Notes under the pieces: generated by a model
What the model was told of the DNA's origin: nothing
Database searches by the model: none
What the model saw: only the letters and a program-made list of their open reading frames with translations
Made by a program: the position numbers and the translations under genes
Shown: positions 55,568-64,000 of the stretch, piece by piece
Layout: each line of letters begins with the position of its first letter
Position numbering within the stretch: position 1 is the stretch's first letter
Source: Meandrina meandrites
Taxonomy: Eukaryota > Cnidaria > Anthozoa > Scleractinia > Meandrinidae
Direction of reading: 5' to 3'
Assembly (NCBI GenBank): GCA_963693305.1
Contig: OY855904.1
Location: 10,970,996-11,034,995 of the forward strand
DNA: 64,000 nt

Positions 55568-58500
55568 CTGAGAAAAAAATGGAAGAAAACGGGAGTCACG
55601 GTAGCCAAATCGGTTGCTTAGCAACACCGCATAAGCAGACAGCAAAAAATTGCCATCACAACCTTGGAGATTGGGAATCGAAAAACTCCATGGAAATGCT
55701 CAAGTATTTATATTTGGGTCATCATGCACTCTTCCTCCAACCCTTCCCATGCAGGGGCAGATCTAGGGGGAGGGTGAAGGGGGTGCACACCCCCCCCCCC
55801 ATCTCCGAGATGACCGTGCAGCTTTCTAATATAACTGGTATTCTGCACAAAATGAGAAAACTATGTGCACCCCCTCCTAAGAAAAATCCTGGATCCGCCC
55901 CTGCCATGACGTTTTGATGTGCATAAGGTAAAGGTAAAAAAAGAAGAAAGCAATGCAAATTACCAGTAACATGCGACAACGTCAAATTCAAGGCAAGACA
56001 AGGTCTTGTGGGCCCAACCGTGGTTTAATTAATAAGGGTCCACAGTATAAAAAAATTTTGATTACTCAGACAATTCATTTTTAACTCAAACCTCCCCTTC
56101 TGTAAGTGACCCCACGTAAGTGATCTTGTTGCACAAAAGAAACTTAACACATGGTTACTCAGAGGCTGCAGGTAACTGCACAATGCACGGCTAAAAATTG
56201 ACATATAGGTTTACAATTTACTAATACATACCTTTCTTTGGAGGCTTTTGCTCAGAACTGTGTCTGTGGCACTTTGAGGGGTTGTTATATTCATTGCCTG
56301 CAGAAGGTTCTTTGTTCAGGTTATCTTGTATGCTGGCGTATATAGGGCAGGCGGTCACATCTGCTCCTCCACCCCCTCCCTCACTGCACATATTGTTCTT
56401 GAAGCTGTATCTCTTCTCTTCATTTTCACTTGCCGTACTGTCCAACCGAGACACCCGCTGCGGAGCCTGGTAATGGGCATAGGGCTTCACTTCGATTTTG
56501 ATGAAGGAGTTGAATGGTTTTTCGCGCTGAAAAATCAAGTGAGGATAGCGCTTCCAGCAAATAAACAAGACAACAGCCAGCACAACGGCTATCACTGCAC
56601 AGATGATACCAGCTATTACACCACCATCCAGGGACCCACTGCTAGAGTCAGCTCCAGGATCTGAGTATGAATATTATCATAAATCAGAATTCCCAAACAA
56701 CCTAATCATTATAATACTGAAATATCTGTTAGGGTACACAAACACTTTATTGCCAAGTCAAACTGCATTAGTTTTGCTCCCACTTTAGACTGTATTCTTA
56801 CATCTCACTCTTTCCAACATCTATTTTACACACTGAATTTCTTTTTTCTTCATATCTTTTTTCAGTTGTCAATCACCCACTGACTAAACTAACTCAGATG
56901 CACGAAGGCCAATCTCAAAATAATGAACAGTAGACACATGCATTCCATATTTATGGCCACATTTATCTTTTATATGTATTATATTATAGACTGCAATTTT
57001 TTGGCTGGTTTGCACTTAGTTTCTGAGAAAAACAAGGAAAAAATATCAAAGCATGCTCTATAAACTCAACAAACTAAACTAAGTACAAACCAGCCAAAAA
57101 ATTACAGGGGAATGTTTTTCTACTAAACTAAAAAGCACATCCAAAGATTCAGGCAATTTTGAATGAAAAAAAAAATTCACCCGAAAAAGTCACTTAGCCT
57201 AGTCTTGCACCAAGCCATTCAATTATTGGATGTGAGCAGCAGTACCTGTATTGCCCAAGACTCCGTCTGATGGGCTGCTGGTAGGAAGTAAACCTCTGTC
57301 AGTAGGTGGCATTGTGGACAGAGTGGGAATCCCGACAGGAGCACAGAAAGGCTCGGGAGGTAAATTGGAACCAAGAGGTGCTGAAACCAAAACAAGATAA
57401 CCTTAAAGCCACATAAAGAGAAAACACGGAAAACTGCACGTGGCAGTAAATACTCACTTAGTGCCTGTTGATTTAGGTCCTGCTATTTTCATTAAATTAA
57501 TTATGATTTTAGCTAATAATAATTTTACCTAGCTAGCGAGATTCTCACATGTGCATATACAAATTAAAGAGAAAATCATATCCTCGCGTGATTGGTGTGT
57601 TTGTGGCACTTTGAGAGGTTGTTAAGTTCATTGCCTGCAGAAGTGTTTCCTGGAGCCAGTGCTTTCAATAAGACATGGTTACTGCCAGAGTTCTGACAGG
57701 TATTTTGAGGTGAATCACCAGCTAAAATTCATGCAGCTCCCTATAAAGGTTAGGGTGTTTACAGCTTCCTACATTGCTTTCTGACAGGTGCTGCACAAGG
57801 GCAGCCACCTACTTAAAATCTTATTGAAAGCAATGTGCAGCACATACCTATATAACCCACATATGAGACTACTCCACCTCCTGGGAGAGCCGCATTAGCC
57901 AAGTATGAGTTTGACCAGGGTAAGAATTACATTTTTAATCACCTGATTTGAACTTACATTATTATACTGTTAAGTCAAAATCTAGTCTACATGTAAGACC
58001 AGTCTTTTAAGCCTCTTCAACAACACAAAAGAGAATTTAACTTACCTGAATTAAATGTGACTTCACTGATTAATATCCAATATCCAGCATAGGTAAAATT
58101 TAATTTCATTAACTTCCCAATATGTCGGCACAAGTCAATTGTAACATTGTAGTTCATCCAACTTGATCCGCTGGAAACATTCTTTGCTTTGTAGGTCAAC
58201 GAAGCATCGAATGAAACACCATCCACATTGAAACTCACTACAACTTTGGAGAACAACTTGATACTTGTTCGATCCCTAACATTGCAGTGGATAGTCATGG
58301 AATAAAATATTCTAGTGTCCAAAAACTCAAATATGATGTAAGGTTCCGGGGTGTCCTTAGAGTTCCAGCCAATCCAACCCAACCCATCAGTGTCGACGTA
58401 ATCTTCAGGACCCAATTTGCCATCAGTTAGCATTCCAAGGCCAGAGGATAGAAAGTGATTTTTGGTAAAACCATCATAGCTTCTATCTGTAAAGTTGTAC

Positions 58501-61500
58501 CTTCCTCCTCTTGCATTACCTTGAGGCATCTTGTATGTAACAAGACCTGCGAAGAAGCCAGTAGAAAGTGAAATTAACTTTTATTCTCCACCAGCAAATA
58601 ACATCTTCCTTGATGCCAACCCCTTTCGTCCCATTCTTCATGAGAAGAAAATGGATCGACGACGACGACAATGACAAAATTGAAACATTGCCAAAATAAC
58701 TCCAAATTTTGCATGCAGGTTTGTTTATGTGCGTTTAACTCTGATTTTTCTTTCGATTTTGAGATACAACATATGCAAAATACTTGTTTTACCCTGGTGG
58801 CATCTGTAGGAGTTTTTTGATGACCAAAATGCAAATGAAACCTTTTTTTGTCAGAACAATGAAACCAGCAAGCACCAGGCTTTTAGCCAGACGGCCGTCC
58901 AGCCGTCCAAAGGACAGCCACTTTTAAGAAATAGGTGATTTTCGACGGCCTGTTTTGGGCGGCAATTTACGAACTTCTGTGCTTAATGTAACAAAACAGT
59001 GTGTATAAATTAAAAAAAACTTACATTCCTTTTTGTTCTCGAGTTGTTTTAGTCTTGCTGGCATGTTTTTCTTCTCTATTTACACTTAGCGAGTTTCCTT
59101 ACTGTTTTGTTCGTTCGCATGAATCAAAGTTGAGCAAAGCAATTTCACAAGCAAAGCCGCTGTTCAATAATATTGACTCCCCAAGTCGTCCCCAGGATAC
59201 ATTGCCGGGTGCTACTGAATCTTATTATGGCCACCTCGGGACCGCGGTAGCAGGATTAGAAGACACAGAAAAGTGGCTTTTATTGGTGTTTATTAAACTG
59301 GCTTACACTCTGTAAGCATGCAGTACAATTGTAGTAGATTTGCCGCCTTCGAAAAGGTCAAAAAGGTCCAGCAATGTGAAGCAGCTGTTCAAAAGAAGAG
59401 AAGGGCATTTCAATAAGCAAATTCCAGTGTTTCAGATAATCATTAAACTACAGGTCTGGATTGATTTTGACTGTCAGATTGTAGTCTGAGGTGTCTCATT
59501 GTATGAATGTAAATAATGACACATCACAAACTGAAGTTCTGTATTTTATTAATGAAAATAATAAAAGATGTTGAGATTGAGAGACTGGCACTAGTATACC
59601 AGAATGCAGTTCGACCAACAAAGCCACACATATCTGTTCTTTCGTGTAAGTTCGTGGCTTGACAACTTCAATTTCAATCACTGTTCATAACAACTGGAGT
59701 TTCTGTCCCAAATATAATTCAATGTTAAACAAGGCAAGTTGAGGAAAGGATAGTTTTGTAAAATTATCAAGGAAAACAGTGGTTTAATAGCTTAATTGAA
59801 AGACGTTTACAGGAAATCACGGAAATTCCGTTATCACGGAAATCACGTCTAAGATGCTTTAATTTTTCAAAATTTTCTGGGGGGCATGCCCCCAGACCCC
59901 CCTAGAAACATGACGCCTGCGGCGCCATGTTAAGTGGGCCTTTGGCCCACTAAGAATTTGGACTCCCATTTTTGAAATCCTGGCTAAAAGCCTGGCAAGC
60001 ACAACTTGTTTCAACTTGTTTTTTGGCGAATCAGATGTTCAATTTTACCCGAAAATTGCTGCCACCCTTTTTCCACTGAACCTTTCATTTGATATACCAC
60101 AATAGATAGACTCATAGAAAGGATACAGTCCCAGTGGCCCTCCACAAGTGCCATCTCACACAAGGCACCTAGGAATTATTTGTTTGAAAGAATGTGTAGT
60201 ACCATAAATTATCCATACCTCCCCCACAGAAGGGATTTTTCCTAAGACCTCCCATCCCTCGAAATTCCAATTGAGCTTCATACATTTCCTTTAAGTCTTT
60301 TGGCTCTTAGACCCCTCCCACCCCCAGGAATTTCCAATCCCTTCCGTGGGGAGAGTATGGACATTTTCTGGAACCACACAATAAAACAATAAACTTACCA
60401 TTTTGAAATGGACAGCCAAGAAGCTCAAACCTCAGACACACCCGTATGTCTTTGCTTCTTATTTCTGGAACTATTCTGATTCCTTTTGCACCAACAGGTG
60501 GCCTTAGTGTGCTCCTGTGCAGCTTGCTTTGAATGTTTCCTACAAAGAACTGAACATAACAATTTACAACAGTTAATTGATGATTGTATAAAAAGTCCTC
60601 ATTCATTTCAAACGTAGTGACCCATACTTCAGTTTCACTAGTTGTTTTTAAAACAAGGTTCACTTGCATATGGTATGCATCTAGAGCTCAAGACTTACTT
60701 TTTGTGACTACTGCACCTGCGCCAGTAGTCACTATGCGATCATGTCCGTTCCGAAAGTAAGTAACAATAGAATATATTTCATACCCAATCAGCACAAAGA
60801 TATACAGCTCTTCTAGTGTCTTCACGAACACTTCATATGAACGATGACCTACCGATGGCCCACGATGCAAAACGAAAATCTTGGCTTACTGCTTGTGTTT
60901 GGAAGGTGATCAATTGCTAGGTGAGTGTTTTTATATTTTGCAACATTTACTTCTCACAGCTTTCATATTTTGTTTCTAACTGATCAGCTGAAAGGTTTCG
61001 TGAGTATTTTTCAGCTTTTAGGTCGGTATATACGACGAATTTCTATGCTGTTCCATCGTTATTTTATAGCGCATGATAATCAACACATATATATGCACGC
61101 TTGTGGCTCCATAAAGAACCTGTACGCTTGACGATACTCCGAAATTTTGAATTACAGCTTGGTACAAGGAACATTTACTTAACTGAGGCTCTCCGGGGGA
61201 ATATTAGTCCTATTGTGGGATAATCAAGCCTCTCAACCAGACGGAGCTGTGATTATGCAAATGTAAGCTTCTTCCAATTGTTTATTAAACATTTGAGCGT
61301 GACAGCATGTCTGTCTATCTTTGCGCTTTGCTTATAATAATGCAAAGTCACGAAAAGGCTCAAATTAAAAGTTTGTTTCTTGCTTGCTGAACGTTTATTA
61401 TGACTGACTAAAAGTTTCACAGAAGATGAAGAAATTGATGACAACATTTGCAGGGAATGTGTGATCTTTTGGTTTAAATTCAACAAAATGACGACATAGT

Positions 61501-63454
61501 TGTGATTATGCAAATGTCCACTTCCTCCAAGGTTTGTTTTGACTAGAATTTTTGACTCTCTTGTGGTCTTTGCGGATAACAATTAAAGCTGTCCTTCAAT
61601 GTGCACTTTCATGAAATAATTAAACGTGAATGCATTATCAGACAAATTCAAACATTTGAGTATTCACTCTTCACATGTATTTACATTTTTTTATCGGCAA
61701 CTGGTCGGTGTTACATTAGCGGCAACTGTAATGTAAACAGCGGTAAAGCCATTTCTTCCTATGCCATTTAGCATTCTAGTTCCTTTGATCAGCATTTCCT
61801 TTTTGCGATTATTGGCAGCAAAAGGTCTTAGCCTCTTATCATTCTTTGATTATATGAAGAATTTGTGAGAAACAGATTCGCGAAACATCATCACGACGGT
61901 TGTTTTATACACACAGGTGTTTGCATAGATTCGCCATCAGACAAGAAAACTTAGTGCCAGAAAGATTTCGCTACCATTCAAACCGATAAGAGGCTAGATT
62001 TCAACTTCTTGCATATTTTCGTTAGTTTTTGCAGGTACACACAAAAAGCATGAGGTTTTAACTTCTTTCAACCGCTTGCTTGTTCTTGTGATGCAAGAAT
62101 TAACTTCTTCTAACTGCGTTCAATATGCGTGCATTAAAATGGCTTCTGACTATTCTTTGAAGGACATGTATGCACGAAATGTAACGTCAGAAACTTACCA
62201 ATGGAAATATTTTCAATCTTTGGAACGCAAAAACCGGTTTTAAAAATAAGTCCCGTCCTGAGTTGAGACTCCCAATGGGACATGACATAAAAAGCGTTGA
62301 ACATTGCCAAGATACAAGACTCATAAATATGCACGAACCCCACTTTGTCCATGTTGAAGTTGTCATGAATTTGTTGTATATACTGACTTAAAAACTGATT
62401 AATACTCATGAAACTTTTCATCTGATCAGTTAGAAACAAAATATGAAAGCTGTAAGAAGTTAGCCTGCATTGCAGCCGGACGTGTCACATAATCCTCGGC
62501 GGCTTAGACTGTCTGCGACGCAGGCTATGAGAAGTAAATGTTGTAAAATATAAAAACACTCACCTAGCGATCGATCACCTTGCAAGATCACCTTCCAAAC
62601 AGAAGCAGTAAAACCACGCCAAGATGTTGGTTTTACATTGTCAACAACAATGCCTTATTTAAACTTTTTTACATGCATTCATATCCACATAACAGCATAT
62701 TTACACCAATTATACTTTTCATTCTTTTCTAGCCTCCTCCAGCAGTAGTCACATTTAGTGCCTATAAGGCGCCTATTTTTTAACAATGACATAGAGAATG
62801 TTTTTGACCAAAATGCTCATTTAAAGGTCACAAGTTTAGTTCAAGAGTCATTTGTTTTTACAATTGATCTGCTGAGGTAACAATTACTTTTTATTTCATC
62901 ATTTCAGATTACAGTTATGAATACGAGACAATGAAAAATATAAGTTAAACTGGCAAGAAAAATTTTGAAGCCAACAAAACTTTAAACCAGAGCAGATCCA
63001 CTCTCTTTTTCTCACCAACAAAACATTAAAAAGAGCAACTGTCTCACTGGGTACATGCACTTGGAATCTTTAAAAACCATTTTTGAAAACCAATCCCTCT
63101 TGAAATTTCTTACCTTTACATTCTTTGTTTGTTCATCGTGAATCCACTTCCAATTCCCTTTTTGTGTCAGGTAAGCAATCCAGTAGCGTTCCACTTTTTC
63201 CATTCCATTAGCACGCCCCTGCATAGCAATGCCCTTGATCCTTAAGAGTGTGTCCAATTTGACCTGAATAAATTGTGTATAAAATGGACCTGTTTTATTT
63301 CCATAGACTGTTTGGTTTGGACACCACCCACCGTATCCCACATTACTGTTCAATCTTGCACGGGTAGGTCCAGCTAAACCATTTAAATTGGTTGTAGAAC
63401 GAAGTTGATGATCCTTGATACGTTTATTTTCCATTCCCAAAGGAGATAAACAAT
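53644..63454 (-). CDS. Discoidin domain receptor tyrosine kinase, 5' end outside window
   Basis: Single-pass receptor tyrosine kinase of the DDR1/DDR2 family, in vertebrates a collagen receptor. Seven exons in minus-strand order: 63454-63114, 60549-60399, 58546-58046, 57380-57246, 56660-56232, 55567-54512, 53945-53644. All phases match. Order of parts: discoidin (F5/8 type C) domain, discoidin-like domain, Pro/Ser/Thr stalk, transmembrane helix, long juxtamembrane region, kinase. The signal peptide and first residues must lie beyond 64000; 63455-64000 is intron with nothing else visible. Collagen as ligand is inference from the family. Confidence 0.92.
54207..54229. repeat. Poly-C tract in DDR intron
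   Basis: About 22 consecutive C between the last two DDR exons; length is likely to vary. Confidence 0.85.
55754..55908. mobile_element. MITE with CAGGGGC ends, hAT-like
   Basis: CAGGGGCAGATCTAGGG and CCTGGATCCGCCCCTG are inverted. A C-rich run and GTGCACCCCC repeat lie just inside. The CAG start fits hAT elements, but a clean 8-bp target duplication is not seen. Confidence 0.6.
56232..57380 (-). CDS. DDR-like receptor: stalk and transmembrane exons
   Basis: Exon 57380-57246 gives a Pro/Ser/Thr-rich extracellular stalk. Exon 56660-56232 gives the single membrane span (VIAGIICAVIAVVLAVVLFI, then CWKR as a basic stop signal) and a Gly- and Ser-containing cytoplasmic segment with ACPIYASI, a possible phosphotyrosine site. 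Both exons are phase 1 at each end, so they could be skipped without breaking the frame. Confidence 0.88.
56992..57106. mobile_element. 115-bp foldback element
   Basis: TGCAATTTTTTGGCTGGTTT and ...AACCAGCCAAAAAATTACA pair over about 30 bases, extending through CTTAGTTT. It lies in the intron between the stalk and transmembrane exons. Confidence 0.75.
57595..57643 (-). pseudogene. Fragment of the DDR transmembrane exon duplicated in the preceding intron
   Basis: GTGGCACTTTGAGAGGTTGT and TTCATTGCCTGCAGAAG match 56259-56306 inside the coding exon, with a few substitutions. The fragment has no splice sites of its own. Confidence 0.7.
58046..63454 (-). CDS. DDR-like receptor: extracellular discoidin and discoidin-like exons
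   Basis: Exons 63454-63114 and 60549-60399 make the discoidin domain: it starts CLSPLGMEN, includes GYGGWCPNQT and KLDTLLRIKGIAMQG, and ends RFELLGCPFQNG with the closing cysteine. Exon 58546-58046 makes the DDR-specific second domain, from LVTYKMPQGN through YDGFTKNHFLSSGLGMLTDG to ISEVTFNS, with several N-glycosylation sequons. In DDR2 the first domain binds collagen. Confidence 0.9.
58876..59994. mobile_element. 1.1-kb hAT-type non-autonomous element
   Basis: The ends CAGGCTTTTAGCCAG and CTGGCTAAAAGCCTG are exact inverted repeats, and GCAAGCAC is duplicated on both sides (58868-58875 and 59995-60002). An 8-bp duplication and CAG terminus are hallmarks of hAT transposons. No transposase frame is present. 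The right part has a GGGGGGCATGCCCCC palindrome near 59880. Confidence 0.88.
60886..62612. repeat. Diverged inverted duplication in a DDR intron
   Basis: About 60886-61040 (for example GCTTTCATATTTTGTTTCTA) reappears inverted at about 62375-62612. Both arms encode a related short peptide (FHILFLTDQLKGFVS on plus, FHILFLTDQMKSFMS on minus). The minus frame runs on to 62134 and has a donor-like GGTAAGTTTC, so it may be an old exon. The right arm is interrupted by a 67-bp hairpin. Short direct repeats (TGTGATTATGCAAATGT) also occur at 61250 and 61502. Confidence 0.65.
62461..62527. mobile_element. 67-bp hairpin element with 8-bp target duplication
   Basis: TAGCCTGCATTGCAG pairs with CTGCGACGCAGGCTA. 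Flanks are TAAGAAGT (62453-62460) and TGAGAAGT (62528-62535), and the other arm of the inverted duplication shows the uninterrupted site near 60950. Confidence 0.75.
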
Positions 63455-64000
63455 CTAGAAAGGATAAGATAGATTCTGATTATTAGCATACAACCAAAAT
63501 GCAGCACTTATGTGCAGGATTGAACGCAAGTATTGTTCAATAAGTACTTCATTTTGACTGGGTTATTTGACATTTCCATATTACTTCATATTTGACAGAA
63601 TTAGGTGTGTTTTGGTGAACTTTTATTAATGAGGACACTTTGTGATGCTTATCATAAAGAACGTGCATCTCATTAGCATTCAATCCTGGACATATCTGAA
63701 ATGCAGTTGGGATCAGAGGCAATCCTATGCATGATTTAATAATTTAAATAAGGAGACAAATGGAGTGGTTTGAGTAAATTGCCACTATAAATATACAGTA
63801 AAGACCGTTAGTTGCTTACGAGAAAGGAGCATAGTCTCTCACAAGGGGTTTTAAATGAAGTGATTTGACAGAAAAATTACCTTTCACATGTACATATAGT
63901 CATTACAAGAGAAATGGTTACTTAAAAGGCAGTTAGAAGAGGGACTGAAAGCATAATTTTGAACTGATTTCTAGTTTCTAATGGTTCTTCTTTTCACTGT

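Noticed and set aside
1..64000. tRNA, rRNA or other structured RNA genes
   Set aside because: I looked for clover-leaf and rRNA core words on both strands and saw none; a covariance search would be decisive.

Overview
This window is a piece of an intron-rich, AT-rich animal nuclear genome. Three host genes can be read exon by exon. The domain make-up (a full-length animal DNMT1, a small alpha-kinase, a discoidin-domain receptor tyrosine kinase) and the heavy load of small inverted-repeat elements suggest an anthozoan cnidarian, most likely a stony coral. That is inference; the sequence does not prove the species.

Layout. 1-733: upstream flank and a CCAAT plus E2F promoter. 734-23734 (+): maintenance DNA methyltransferase DNMT1, 46 coding exons, 1,585 codons plus stop, every splice phase consistent. 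24143-29733: the DNMT1 3' flank, split by three mobile insertions: a 392-bp MITE, an LTR retrotransposon lacking reverse transcriptase, and a hairpin-bearing element. 29734-31141: little of note apart from one unidentified ORF. 31142-35916 (+): a DIRS/PAT-type tyrosine-recombinase retrotransposon with split direct repeats A1-B1A2-B2; its gag gene has an intron that contains the whole B1A2 junction. 36009-36488 (-): a Penelope-like GIY-YIG remnant. 37192-47496 (+): a 285-aa alpha-kinase in four exons; its introns carry a large inverted duplication of an integrase-like gene, nested MITEs and a TA-flanked element. 47641-51329: intergenic DNA with a MITE split by a 2.0-kb TA-flanked inverted-repeat element. 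51421-52902 (+): a partial copy of the DNMT1 last exon and 3' flank that lacks all three insertions and so serves as an empty site. 53644-63454 (-): a discoidin domain receptor (DDR-like) tyrosine kinase whose signal-peptide exons lie beyond the right edge.

The host genes show no obvious shared pathway. DNMT1 copies CpG methylation at replication, the alpha-kinase is a probable membrane-tethered protein kinase, and the DDR-like receptor probably senses extracellular matrix. The mobile elements have left target duplications and paralogous empty sites that allow insertions to be ordered in time without outside data.
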